From positions 1-64,000 of the forward strand of contig JAFAIM010000044.1 of NCBI GenBank assembly GCA_019236735.1: a DNA stretch of 64,000 nucleotides, given 5' to 3'. Shown here in pieces: positions 37,778 through 46,288 of this stretch. Under the pieces are notes generated by a model. The model worked only from the letters and a program-made list of their open reading frames with translations. It made no database searches and was not told the origin of the DNA. The position numbers and the translations under genes were made by a program. Position 1 is the stretch's first letter; every line of letters starts with the position of its first letter. Origin of the DNA: Burkholderiaceae bacterium. Its GTDB lineage: Bacteria > Pseudomonadota > Gammaproteobacteria > Burkholderiales > Burkholderiaceae_F.

Positions 37778-38488
37778 ATGAACGACGATGCACTACGCGG
37801 CCCGCCCAGACGCGACGACCTGAAGACGGCGATTGCTGCGGCGGCGGCCCGCCGGATCGCCGAGGAAGGGTGCGACTACGCAAGCGCCAAGCGACGTGCG
37901 GTGCGCGACGTGTTGGGTGAGGCAGTCGGAACGCACGGGGCGATGCCGGACAATCTGCTGGTGGAGTCCGAATTGCGGCGTTACCTGCGCCTGTTCGCAG
38001 CCGATAGCCAGCCTGCCCAACTGGCTGCGTTGCGGCGGTTGGCACTGCAGTGGATGCGACGGCTGGAGCGCTTCAACCCGCATCTGGTCGGTGCCGTCCT
38101 CAACGGCACCGCCACCGGCCATTCCGGCATTCACCTGAACTTGTACGCCGACAGTGCCAAGGAGGTAGAGATCTTCCTGCTCGACCAGGCGGTGGCGTTC
38201 GACGCGCGCGATGCCGGTCCGAACAGCGACACGATAGAGGAGGTACTGGAATTGCTTCTGCCGGCCCCGCGCGACGGCGTTCTCGAAGGGGCGATCGGAA
38301 TCACGCTGAACGTAATGGACCCGATCGCGCTACGCGTGGCGCCGGCCAGCCGTCCTCGGGATCCGGACCTGCACCCGGTGGAGCGAGCCGGGCGGGCAAG
38401 CGTCGAGATGGTCGAGCGCCTGCTCGCCGAAACACCCGAACCTGGCGACGGGGCCCACGCTGCCCGCGCTGCCGACAGCGACTCCTGA
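37778..38488 (+). CDS. Conserved protein of unknown function, nucleotidyltransferase-like
   Basis: This 236-residue protein is soluble and helical in its first 100 residues (KTAIAAAAARRIAEEGCDYASAKRRA), followed by a segment, HLVGAVLNGTATGHSGIHLN with LYADSAKEVEIFL, that resembles the core of minimal nucleotidyltransferases. The usual G-S and D-x-D pairs are not clearly complete, so activity is uncertain. The ATG at 37778 has GAGGAG upstream. It is divergent from mpl and about 60 bases before the thioredoxin-like gene. I do not assign a function. Confidence 0.7.
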   Translation: MNDDALRGPPRRDDLKTAIAAAAARRIAEEGCDYASAKRRAVRDVLGEAVGTHGAMPDNLLVESELRRYLRLFAADSQPAQLAALRRLALQWMRRLERFNPHLVGAVLNGTATGHSGIHLNLYADSAKEVEIFLLDQAVAFDARDAGPNSDTIEEVLELLLPAPRDGVLEGAIGITLNVMDPIALRVAPASRPRDPDLHPVERAGRASVEMVERLLAETPEPGDGAHAARAADSDS

Positions 38489-38520
38489 GACAGATTGCTG
38501 CCGCCTGCCGCCGGCCGACG

Positions 38521-38547
38521 CAGCCAACGCAGCCAACGCAGCCAACG
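38521..38547 (+). repeat. Three tandem CAGCCAACG units abutting the tlpA-like start codon
   Basis: The 9-base unit CAGCCAACG is repeated perfectly at 38521-38529, 38530-38538 and 38539-38547, and the ATG follows at once. The array occupies the position of the ribosome site, and no Shine-Dalgarno is visible within it. Confidence 0.9.
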
Positions 38548-39099
38548 ATGAGTCACGCGGTTTCCCGAAAGACGCTTGCCTGGGCCGCGCTCGCGCTGAG
38601 CGTCGCGATCGCGCTCTCGGTCGGGGCGATTATGAGCTGGCGACGCCCTGCCCCGAAACCTGAGCAGGCCGAGGCAGTGCCGTGGCTCTACGCGCTGACG
38701 CTGCCGGACGCCGACGGGGTGCCGCGACCCTTGAAGACGTGGCAGGGCAAGCTGCTGGTGGTGAACTTCTGGGCTACCTGGTGCGCCCCGTGCATCGAGG
38801 AGATGCCGCAGTTGCAGAAATTCTCGGACGAGTTCGAAGCGCGCAACGTGGCCGTAATCGGGATTGGGGTCGACGAGCCCGATCGGATCCGCGAGTTTGC
38901 ACGCCAACACGGCCTGCGAATCGCGCTGCTGGCGGCGGGATTCGACGGCATGCAGCTGGCCACCCGCCTGGGCAACCCCGAGCCCGTGCTGCCGTACACT
39001 GCGCTGATCTCGCCGGCCGGCCGGCTGGTTGAGGAACACTCGGGACGGCTCGAGCCAGGCGAACTGCGGCGCTGGGTCGGCCGCCAGGGAACGATGTAG
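38548..39099 (+). CDS. TlpA-like thioredoxin-family protein, membrane anchored
   Basis: This 183-residue protein has an N-terminal transmembrane helix (about 9-30) that places a thioredoxin fold in the periplasm. The redox site is WCAPC, in VVNFWATWCAPCIEEMPQL near residues 71-89, as in TlpA/ResA proteins that reduce disulfides during cytochrome c maturation or protect from oxidation. The cis-proline region is EPVLPYTALIS. Its start codon directly follows three 9-base repeats with no ribosome site, which is unusual. Confidence 0.88.
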   Translation: MSHAVSRKTLAWAALALSVAIALSVGAIMSWRRPAPKPEQAEAVPWLYALTLPDADGVPRPLKTWQGKLLVVNFWATWCAPCIEEMPQLQKFSDEFEARNVAVIGIGVDEPDRIREFARQHGLRIALLAAGFDGMQLATRLGNPEPVLPYTALISPAGRLVEEHSGRLEPGELRRWVGRQGTM

Positions 39100-39247
39100 C
39101 ACCGTGTCGCGGTTGTTGCTGCGCAAAACCGCACACTGGACAAGCGGCGGTGAATTGTAGACAATCGCCCGCTTCATTCTAATAACTGACGCCTTCTGCC
39201 TTCTTCTTTAGAAAGGACGGCAAGCAGGCGCCACTCTTCCAATAGCC

Positions 39248-39709
39248 GTGGCACGTTCCGTTCTGGTCGTTAACGGACCCAACTTGAATCTGCTCGGAAC
39301 GCGCGAGCCGTCCGTATACGGAACGCAAACGCTGGCGGACATCGAGCGCGACCTTGGGCGGCATGCAGCCGTACTTGGCGTGAGCGTGCGAACGTTCCAG
39401 AGCAACCACGAGGGGGAGCTGATCACGCGGGTGCAGCAAGCGCGAGGCGACGGGACCGATTTCATCATCGTCAACGCAGGCGGTTTTACGCACAGCAGCG
39501 TGGCGCTGCGCGATGCGCTGGCGTCGGTAGCGATTCCTTTTATAGAGGTACACATCTCCAACCTGCACAAGCGGGAGCGATTCCGCCATCGCTCGCTGCT
39601 GGCCGACCTGGCGGTCGGATCGATCGTGGGGCTGGGCGTAGCCGGCTACCGTCTAGCGCTCGAATTTGCCGCCGGTTACGGCGAAGCGCAGCCGACGCCT
39701 GCCGCCTGA
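39248..39709 (+). CDS. aroQ: 3-dehydroquinate dehydratase, type II
   Basis: This 153-residue dodecameric-type enzyme dehydrates 3-dehydroquinate to 3-dehydroshikimate. Signatures are [17 protein letters not shown] at residues 9-25 with the catalytic tyrosine, [25 protein letters not shown], and [11 protein letters not shown] with the catalytic histidine. The start is GTG at 39248. It lies 36 bases before accB, an arrangement common in Proteobacteria. The short alanine-rich tail is not conserved. Confidence 0.96.
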   Translation: MARSVLVVNGPNLNLLGTREPSVYGTQTLADIERDLGRHAAVLGVSVRTFQSNHEGELITRVQQARGDGTDFIIVNAGGFTHSSVALRDALASVAIPFIEVHISNLHKRERFRHRSLLADLAVGSIVGLGVAGYRLALEFAAGYGEAQPTPAA

Positions 39710-39745
39710 TCCGGAAGCGTGGAACGGTCGGACAAGTCGGGAAAA

Positions 39746-40216
39746 ATGGACCTGAGAAAACTCAAGACGCTGATCGACCTGGTCGCCGAGTCCGGGATCG
39801 CCGAACTCGAGGTCACGGAAGGCGAGGACAAGGTGCGCATCGTGAAGCAGCCCGGCGCAAGCATCGCGCCTGCCCCGCTGCTGGCGCACGCAGCGCCGGT
39901 TCAGCCCGCTGTGGCAGCTTCGCACGCGTCGCCGGCGCCTGCCGCGGCTACTGCTGCGACTGCCGTTCCAGAGGAACCGAAGGGGCACGTGGTCAAGTCG
40001 CCGATGGTGGGAACTTTTTACCGCGCGTCGGGGCCGGGGGCAAAGCCGTTCGTGGAGATGGGACAAGCAGTCAAGCCGGGTGACACGCTGTGCATCATCG
40101 AGGCGATGAAGCTGCTCAACGAGATCGAGGCCGAAGTGGCCGGCAGCGTCAAGGAGATCCTGGCCGAAAATGGCCAGGCTGTCGAATACGGCCAGGCGCT
40201 CTTCGTGATCGGGTAG
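39746..40216 (+). CDS. accB: Biotin carboxyl carrier protein of acetyl-CoA carboxylase
   Basis: This 156-residue protein carries biotin between the carboxylase and transferase parts of acetyl-CoA carboxylase. The N-terminal [20 protein letters not shown] is typical, followed by an alanine/proline linker (about 45-80) and the biotinyl domain with the modified lysine in [12 protein letters not shown]. The ATG at 39746 has GGGA upstream; an upstream GTG frame is not needed. accC follows 13 bases later. Confidence 0.96.
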   Translation: MDLRKLKTLIDLVAESGIAELEVTEGEDKVRIVKQPGASIAPAPLLAHAAPVQPAVAASHASPAPAAATAATAVPEEPKGHVVKSPMVGTFYRASGPGAKPFVEMGQAVKPGDTLCIIEAMKLLNEIEAEVAGSVKEILAENGQAVEYGQALFVIG

Positions 40217-40229
40217 CCGGACCTCGTTG

Positions 40230-41588
40230 ATGTTCGGAAAGATCCTGATCGCCAATCGCGGCGAAATCGCACTGCGCGTCCAAAGGGCCTGCCGCGAGCT
40301 CGGCATCCGAACGGTCGTGGTCCACTCCGAGGCCGACACGGACGCCAAGTACGTCAAGCTCGCCGACGAGTCGGTGTGCATCGGGCCGGCTCCGGCACGC
40401 GACAGTTACCTGAATATCCCGGCGATTATCAGCGCGGCCGAGGTCACGGACGCCGAAGCGATCCACCCCGGCTACGGCTTCCTCTCCGAAAACGCGGATT
40501 TCGCCGAGCGCTGCGAGCGCAGCGGCTTCGTTTTCATCGGGCCGCGCCCGGAATCGATCCGCTTGATGGGCGACAAGATCACGGCCAAGCAAGCGATGGT
40601 CGAAGCAGGCGTGCCAACGGTTCCGGGTTCCGAGGGCCCGCTGCCGGAGGAGCCGCGCGATATCGTCAAGATCGCGCGTTCCATCGGCTACCCCGTGATC
40701 GTCAAGGCCGCAGGCGGCGGTGGCGGGCGCGGCATGCGCAGCGTGCACACGGAGGCAGCCCTGCTCGCGGCGGTCGCGCTGACCCGGCAGGAGGCGCAGA
40801 GCGCGTTCGGCAACCCGGCCGTATACCTGGAAAAGTATCTGGAGAACCCGCGCCACATCGAGATCCAGGTGCTGGCCGACCAGAACAAGAATGCGGTCTG
40901 GTTGGGCGATCGCGACTGCTCGATGCAGCGGCGCCATCAGAAGGTGCTGGAGGAGGCGCCTGCGCCGGGGATCCCGCGCAGACTGATCGAACGAGTCGGC
41001 GAACGCTGCGCCGAGGCGTGCCGCAAAATCGACTACCGGGGCGCGGGCACGTTCGAATTCCTGCACGAAGGCGGGGAGTTTTACTTCATCGAGATGAATA
41101 CACGCGTGCAGGTCGAGCACCCGGTCACCGAGATGGTCACGGGGGTCGATATCGTGCAGCAGCAGATCCGCATCGCGGCTGGGCAGAAGCTGGTGCTGAA
41201 GCAGCGCGACGTGATCCCTCGCGGCCACGCGATCGAGTGCCGCATCAATGCCGAGGATCCGTTCAAGTTCACTCCCAGCCCGGGGCGCATCACCGCCTGG
41301 CACACACCCGGCGGCCCCGGAGTGCGGGTCGACTCTCATGCCTACGCCGGATATTTCGTCCCACCCCACTATGATTCGATGATCGGAAAGGTCATCTGCT
41401 TCGGCGAGAATCGCAGCCAGGCGATCGCGCGCATGCGAATTGCTTTGTCCGAGATGGTCGTCGAGGGAATCCAGACGAACATCCCACTGCATCGCGAGCT
41501 CATGCTCGATGAGAAGTTCATCCAGGGCGGCACCAGCATTCACTACCTTGAGAACCGACTCGCGGCCATCCGCGCGCCCCGATCCTGA
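40230..41588 (+). CDS. accC: Biotin carboxylase subunit of acetyl-CoA carboxylase
   Basis: This 452-residue ATP-grasp enzyme carboxylates biotin on AccB using bicarbonate and ATP. Motifs include [14 protein letters not shown] at the start, the glycine-rich loop [12 protein letters not shown], the active-site [16 protein letters not shown], and [15 protein letters not shown]. The ATG at 40230 is used; a TTG one codon before is less likely. It follows accB and precedes prmA, an order repeated across betaproteobacteria. Confidence 0.97.
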   Translation: MFGKILIANRGEIALRVQRACRELGIRTVVVHSEADTDAKYVKLADESVCIGPAPARDSYLNIPAIISAAEVTDAEAIHPGYGFLSENADFAERCERSGFVFIGPRPESIRLMGDKITAKQAMVEAGVPTVPGSEGPLPEEPRDIVKIARSIGYPVIVKAAGGGGGRGMRSVHTEAALLAAVALTRQEAQSAFGNPAVYLEKYLENPRHIEIQVLADQNKNAVWLGDRDCSMQRRHQKVLEEAPAPGIPRRLIERVGERCAEACRKIDYRGAGTFEFLHEGGEFYFIEMNTRVQVEHPVTEMVTGVDIVQQQIRIAAGQKLVLKQRDVIPRGHAIECRINAEDPFKFTPSPGRITAWHTPGGPGVRVDSHAYAGYFVPPHYDSMIGKVICFGENRSQAIARMRIALSEMVVEGIQTNIPLHRELMLDEKFIQGGTSIHYLENRLAAIRAPRS

Positions 41589-41613
41589 CGCCGATCCGGC
41601 GCAAGCAGGGCTG

Positions 41614-42525
41614 ATGGAGTTCGAGGTGCTAGCGGACGCGCGGTCGGCCGAGGAGCTGTCCGAAGCGCTGTTGCAGGCCGGGGCGCTGGCGGTCAGCATC
41701 GAGGACGCCGAGCCGGTATCGGGCGATCGACCAGAGTCCGTTTCGGTGTATGCGCAGGCACCGGGCGAGTTTTCCGGGCTCTGGCCTGTGAACCGACTGC
41801 GCGTGCTGCTTGCACCCCACATCTACCCCGATCGACTGCTCGCGCAGGCGTGCGGCGCCGGCCAGGCGGGTCCGACCATCGTCGCGATGCGGCGAATCGG
41901 CGAAGCGGACTGGGTGCAGGCGAGCCAGAGCCAGTTTGTGCCGATCCGGATCGGGGGCCTGTGGATCGTGCCGTCCTGGGCTGAACCCCCGGACCCGTCC
42001 GCGCTGAACCTGCGGCTGGATCCCGGTATGGCATTCGGCACCGGATCGCATCCGACGACGAGCCTTTGCCTGCAGTGGCTGCAACAGAACGTGCGGCCGG
42101 GCGATCGCGTGCTCGACTACGGATGCGGGTCGGGCATTCTGGCGATCGCGGCGGCCAAGCTCGGCGCCGGATCGGTTTCCGGAGTCGATATCGACCCACT
42201 CGCGCTACAAGCGGCCAGCGAGAACTCCCGGCGCAACGGCGTGCAGGCCGATTACACTGATCCCGCGTCGCTGGACGGTTGCGGCCTTTTCGGCCGTTTC
42301 GATATCGTGGTCGCCAACATCCTTGCCAATCCGCTCATCCAACTGGCGCCCTCCCTATTGCGGCTGCTCGGACAGACAGGCTCGATCGCGCTAGCCGGAT
42401 TGCTCGCGTGGCAAGCCGATGAGCTCGCCGCCGCGTATCGCCGCGCCGATCCCCGCCTGCATCTGGACGTGTGGGGCCGGGACGGCGACTGGGTGTGTGT
42501 CGCCGGCGGCCGCACGGTCGGCTGA
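41614..42525 (+). CDS. prmA: Ribosomal protein L11 methyltransferase PrmA
   Basis: This 303-residue enzyme trimethylates L11. The N-terminal recognition domain (about 1-125) leads to the methyltransferase domain with LDPGMAFGTGSHPTT, the AdoMet motif VLDYGCGSGILAIAA and NILANPLIQLAP, all signature PrmA blocks. The ATG at 41614 is 25 bases after accC. It is followed two bases later by the zinc-ribbon gene. Confidence 0.95.
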   Translation: MEFEVLADARSAEELSEALLQAGALAVSIEDAEPVSGDRPESVSVYAQAPGEFSGLWPVNRLRVLLAPHIYPDRLLAQACGAGQAGPTIVAMRRIGEADWVQASQSQFVPIRIGGLWIVPSWAEPPDPSALNLRLDPGMAFGTGSHPTTSLCLQWLQQNVRPGDRVLDYGCGSGILAIAAAKLGAGSVSGVDIDPLALQAASENSRRNGVQADYTDPASLDGCGLFGRFDIVVANILANPLIQLAPSLLRLLGQTGSIALAGLLAWQADELAAAYRRADPRLHLDVWGRDGDWVCVAGGRTVG

Positions 42526-42527
42526 AA

Positions 42528-43640
42528 ATGGCACTTGCCGCCCGCTGCCCGCACTGCCGAGCGATGTTCCGCGTAGTGGCGGATCAGTTGAAGCTGCGCG
42601 GCGGATTGGTCCGCTGCGGCGAGTGCCGCAAGGTGTTCGATGCGATCAGTGGCCTGAGTTACGTCGACGACGTGGCGCTCGCGAAAGAGCGGGCGCAAGC
42701 GACGTTCGCGGGCGCGGCGCACGCGGGGCGTTCGGTCGCGTTGGCCGCCTCGAGCACGCCGACGCGCACGGCCGCCGCCGGTCCGATCGGCGGCGGCGGT
42801 GCTCCCAGCGGGCAGCCTGCGCACAGCACGCCACAGCGCGAGCGAACCCGCCAGGAAGCGCAACCGATGACGCCGGCCGTACGCGCGGGGCACGCCACAG
42901 CGCGAGCCGCCCGTCCGCCGCAGGCGGAGGCGAAACCCGCCGCCGGGCGGGAGGTGCGCGACGAGTTGGCCGTGCCGACCCTATTCGGCCCTGAGCCTGG
43001 GCACGAACTGGTCTACCCGCCCTTCGATGCGCGTTTCGGCGATCAGCACACTCGTGCAGGCGTCCCCGACCAGGAAGAAGCCGATCACGCAGATGACGAT
43101 CAGGAATCACAGGCAGCCTCGTTCCTGCCAGCGGCGGAGTCCTGGGACGAACGGCGGCTGCGCTGGGCCTTCACAGGCGCCTGCGTGCCGCTGGCGCTGA
43201 TCGGCCTGCTGCAGTTCATCCTGACGCTGCGGGGTCCGCTGCTCGAGCTATCTCCGTCGCTGCGCCCGGCGCTGGCAAGCGCCTGCAGCGCGTTCGGCTG
43301 CACTGCCGGCTGGCCTGCGCATGCGGAACTGTTGACGATCGTCGCCTCAGAGCTCGAGGTGATCCCCGGAACCGACGTGATCGAGCTGGATGCGGCGATC
43401 CGCAGCCGCGCCGAATTCGTGATGGCGCTGCCGGCAATCGAGGTCACGTTGACCGATGCGCAGAATCGGGCCATCGCGCGCAAGGTCTTCATGCCGGCCG
43501 ATTACCTGGCGTCGAGCGGAGAGCCGTCCTCCCGAATCGATGAAGGGCTGGCGCCCGGATCGGACCTGTCGGTGCGCCTGGTGTTCGAAGCGCGCGGACT
43601 GAGCGCAGCGGGCTTCGTGCTGTACCCGTTTTATGCGTGA
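42528..43640 (+). CDS. Zinc-ribbon membrane protein, DUF3426
   Basis: This 370-residue protein begins with an MJ0042-type zinc ribbon: CPHC near residues 7-10 and CGEC near 30-33. A long proline/alanine-rich, probably disordered region follows (about 55-195), then one transmembrane segment (about 220-240) and a C-terminal DUF3426 domain (about 255-370). The ribbon would face the cytosol and the DUF domain the periplasm. This gene commonly follows prmA in betaproteobacteria; its function is unknown. Its ATG is two bases past the prmA stop. Confidence 0.85.
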   Translation: MALAARCPHCRAMFRVVADQLKLRGGLVRCGECRKVFDAISGLSYVDDVALAKERAQATFAGAAHAGRSVALAASSTPTRTAAAGPIGGGGAPSGQPAHSTPQRERTRQEAQPMTPAVRAGHATARAARPPQAEAKPAAGREVRDELAVPTLFGPEPGHELVYPPFDARFGDQHTRAGVPDQEEADHADDDQESQAASFLPAAESWDERRLRWAFTGACVPLALIGLLQFILTLRGPLLELSPSLRPALASACSAFGCTAGWPAHAELLTIVASELEVIPGTDVIELDAAIRSRAEFVMALPAIEVTLTDAQNRAIARKVFMPADYLASSGEPSSRIDEGLAPGSDLSVRLVFEARGLSAAGFVLYPFYA

Positions 43641-43661
43641 CGCCAGCGCCCTCGGAGTGCC

Positions 43662-44594
43662 ATGTCCACTCTGATCTGCGGCTCGTTCGCCTACGACTCG
43701 ATCATGTTGTTCGAGGGCCGCTTCAAGGATCACATTTTGCCGGACCAGGTGCACATATTGAACGTGTCCTTCCTGGTTCCTACGCTGCGCAGGGATTTCG
43801 GTGGCTGCGCCGGCAACATCGCCTACAACCTGGCGCTGCTCAAAGGCTCCCCGCTACCGGTGGGAACGGTGGGCGACGATGCGCAGCCGTATCTGGACCA
43901 CCTGGATCGGCTGGGAATCGATCGCCGTTTCGTGCGGCAGATCCCCGACACGCTGACGGCGCAGGCGTTCATCACAACGGACCTGGAGGACAACCAGATC
44001 ACGGCGTTCCATCCGGGTGCGATGTCGTACTCGCACGTGAATCGGATCGACCCGGTAGGCCTCAAACTGGCCATTTTGGGACCGGACGGCCGCGACGGGA
44101 TGCTGCAGCACGCCCAACAGATGGGCGAAGCGGGTCTGCCGTTTATCTTCGATCCCGGCCAAGGTATGCCGATGTTCGAGGCATCCGAGTTGCAATGGTT
44201 TATCGAGCGATCTCGCTACCTGGCGCTCAACGACTACGAAGCCCGCTTGTTGGTCGCGAAAACCGGTTCGGACCTGGAATCGCTGGCTCAGCGGCTGGAG
44301 GCCGTGATCGTTACGCTGGGAAGCCAGGGCTCGCGCATTCACGTGGGCGGCAAGATCGTGCAGATTCCCGTGGCGCCTGCGCGGACGCTGCGCGATCCGA
44401 CCGGCTGCGGTGACGCCTATCGGGCCGGATTGCTGTACGGCATCGCGAACGGCATGGACTGGCCGACCACCGGGCGGCTGGCGGCAGTGATGGGGGCGCT
44501 CAAGATCGAGCACCCCGGCGGACAGCGTCACCATCCGTCCCGCACCCAGATCGAGGAGCGCTTTGTCGAGGCGTTTTCCTATCGTCCCTGGTAA
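43662..44594 (+). CDS. PfkB family carbohydrate/nucleoside kinase
   Basis: This 310-residue protein is a ribokinase-fold sugar or nucleoside kinase. It has the N-terminal GSFAYDSIM, the substrate region FGGCAGNIAYNLALL, and the C-terminal PfkB signature DPTGCGDAYRAGLLYGI with the catalytic aspartate and anion hole. The N-terminal pattern resembles bacterial adenosine kinases, but the substrate is not proven. The ATG at 43662 follows GGAG. It closes the accB-accC-prmA group. Confidence 0.88.
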   Translation: MSTLICGSFAYDSIMLFEGRFKDHILPDQVHILNVSFLVPTLRRDFGGCAGNIAYNLALLKGSPLPVGTVGDDAQPYLDHLDRLGIDRRFVRQIPDTLTAQAFITTDLEDNQITAFHPGAMSYSHVNRIDPVGLKLAILGPDGRDGMLQHAQQMGEAGLPFIFDPGQGMPMFEASELQWFIERSRYLALNDYEARLLVAKTGSDLESLAQRLEAVIVTLGSQGSRIHVGGKIVQIPVAPARTLRDPTGCGDAYRAGLLYGIANGMDWPTTGRLAAVMGALKIEHPGGQRHHPSRTQIEERFVEAFSYRPW

Positions 44595-44706
44595 GCGGCG
44601 GCGGCTGCAGCAGCAGCCATTTACCGCCTCAACAGCTGCAGCGGCCGACTCAAGAAGGAATTTGAGTGCGGCGCGCTCGTGATCGAAACCAGAACGGTGA
44701 ATTTTC

Positions 44707-45249
44707 TCAGAGGCTCGCCCAGTCGAGGATCAAGAGCAGGATTTGAACCACGACTAAGAAAGCGATCGGCGACAGATCGAAGCCGCCCATTAGCGGCAGC
44801 ACGCGACGGAACGGCGCCAGCAAGGGCCTCGTTAACAGGTCGAAAGTAGGAAACAGCGGAGCATGCGGATTGATCAGACTGAGCAGCACGTAAATGAAGA
44901 TCAGGACCGTCAGCATGTACAGCGACCAATGCAGCACGAGTCCAAGCACCTGAGCCACCAGCAGCGGCCAGTCCAGCGCGGCGCCGATACCGGTGAGGCG
45001 CTTCAAAAGAAGGAAGGCCAGCGCCACAATCACCGCCGCCAAAACGCACGGCCAGTCGACCCGTCCACGCCCCGGCAGCAGCACCCGAAACGGCTTGACG
45101 AGCCACTCGGTCAAGGCCCAGGAGAATTGAAACAGCGGGTTGCGACCACCGATCCGAGCCCAGGAAAGGTACACGCGCAAGAGCAGCGCACCCCCGAGCA
45201 GTGCCGCCAAGGTGTTCAGCAACAGGTGGACGATTCCGAGCAGCAGCAT
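44707..45249 (-). CDS. YggT family membrane protein
   Basis: This 180-residue inner-membrane protein contains two YggT repeats. Each has hydrophobic segments and an amphipathic piece: NPLFQFSWALTEWLVKPFRVLLP (about 37-60) and NPHAPLFPTFDLLTRPLLAPFRRVLP (about 127-152). YggT proteins are widespread and have been linked to osmotic tolerance and division, but the mechanism is unsettled. It converges with the PfkB gene and lies downstream of the H1-like gene. Confidence 0.88.
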   Translation of the reverse strand: MLLLGIVHLLLNTLAALLGGALLLRVYLSWARIGGRNPLFQFSWALTEWLVKPFRVLLPGRGRVDWPCVLAAVIVALAFLLLKRLTGIGAALDWPLLVAQVLGLVLHWSLYMLTVLIFIYVLLSLINPHAPLFPTFDLLTRPLLAPFRRVLPLMGGFDLSPIAFLVVVQILLLILDWASL

Positions 45250-45312
45250 CGGAGGCAGGAGGCCAGCAGGAGGCCAGCGGGATAGGCCGATTGTAGCGGT
45301 CGAGCTTGAGGC

Positions 45313-45339
45313 AAAAAAAAGAGGCGCCAGAGGCGCCTC
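45313..45339 (-). terminator. Intrinsic terminator of the H1-like gene
   Basis: GAGGCGCC (45321-45328) and GGCGCCTC (45332-45339) form a perfect 8-bp stem with an AGA loop. On the minus strand the stem is followed by eight T's (45320-45313). It lies 20 bases downstream of the H1-like stop codon. Confidence 0.9.
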
Positions 45340-45358
45340 GAGTTCTGAGGCGAGACCC

Positions 45359-45706
45359 TTACGGCCGGCTTCCCGTGGGGAAAGGCCAAGCCGCTGCCGG
45401 ATTCAGCGCGGTCTTGGCACCCGGCGCCGCAGTCGCTGCCGGGGCTGCCGGAGCGGTCGGCGCTGCGGGAGCCGCCGGCTTGGGAGCCGGCGCCTTCCGC
45501 GCAGCGCGTTTCGCTGCCTTTTTGGGCTTCTTAGCTACTTTTTTTTTAACCGCTTTCCTGGCCGACTTTTTGCCGGCCTTCTTGGCGGTCCTTCGTCCCG
45601 ATCTTTTCTTAGCGGCCTTCTTTGCTGATCTCTTCTTAGAGGACTTCTTGCCGGCCTTCTTGGCCGATTTCTTCGCCGCCTTCTTCGCCTTCTTCTTCGT
45701 TGCCAT
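45359..45706 (-). CDS. Histone H1-like DNA-binding protein
   Basis: This 115-residue protein starts MATKKKAKKAAKKSAKKAG and continues with about ten lysine-rich KKAAKK/KKSAKK-type units up to residue 70, then an alanine/proline tail. This is the bacterial H1-like (Hc1/AlgP-type) composition: a disordered, highly basic chain that binds DNA without sequence preference. The ATG at 45706 has AGGAG upstream; a longer frame is not supported. A strong terminator follows, so it is probably its own transcription unit. It lies between the nrd genes and yggT. Confidence 0.88.
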   Translation of the reverse strand: MATKKKAKKAAKKSAKKAGKKSSKKRSAKKAAKKRSGRRTAKKAGKKSARKAVKKKVAKKPKKAAKRAARKAPAPKPAAPAAPTAPAAPAATAAPGAKTALNPAAAWPFPTGSRP

Positions 45707-46288
45707 GATGATCTCCTGTTTAATCACGTAAGGATGGTAGGAAGACAAACCCGGCCGCCAAGTTTCGGTGGGCCGGGCGATTCATCGGCGCATGCGGAGG
45801 CAATGTCGCCGCGGCATGCCCAGAAATGCGTTTGCAATAGCGCATATCCGAGCCAAGCGCGGAACGGTCAGTGCGCTGACCGCTGACGCTGATGAATTCG
45901 GCGCGAGGCGCGCGCCGCAAGGGGCGCACGCGAAGGACGAGGCGCACGGCCTGCGTCCGGAATTCGGGGGAAGCGTGATCGCAGGACCCGGACGTTCCGG
46001 GATCCGCGGGTTCCTGATGACTGGCAGCGAACCGTGTAGTACGACTACTGTGACTGTCCGAGTTCAATTCAGTGATCGATCACTTGATCGAGCAACCAAA
46101 CAGATCGCACTGTAACTCTGAATCGCGCAACATCGCAAGAGTTTTTTGCAAACTTTCGCGTGCATTGCGCGTGCAAACGACGAAGCAGCAAGCGGCGCGC
46201 AACCCGAATCGCGCGAATCGAACCGCCAATTGCGGCCAGTTCGTCCGATCGGCATCCCGTGCGAAACCGATTGCACGCTTTCACACGC
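45707..46288. other. Long intergenic region between nrdB and the H1-like gene
   Basis: No gene is supported in these 582 bases. They hold the promoter region of the H1-like gene (minus strand). A perfect 12-base palindrome, GTGATCGATCAC, lies at 46072-46083. A weak hairpin, AACTCT (46114-46119) with AGAGTT (46138-46143), runs into six T's on the plus strand, which could end a short plus-strand RNA. Confidence 0.55.

Noticed and set aside
45768-46115. 115-codon plus-strand frame in the nrdB-H1 intergenic region
   Set aside because: No motif, no ribosome site and unusual composition; treated as non-coding.
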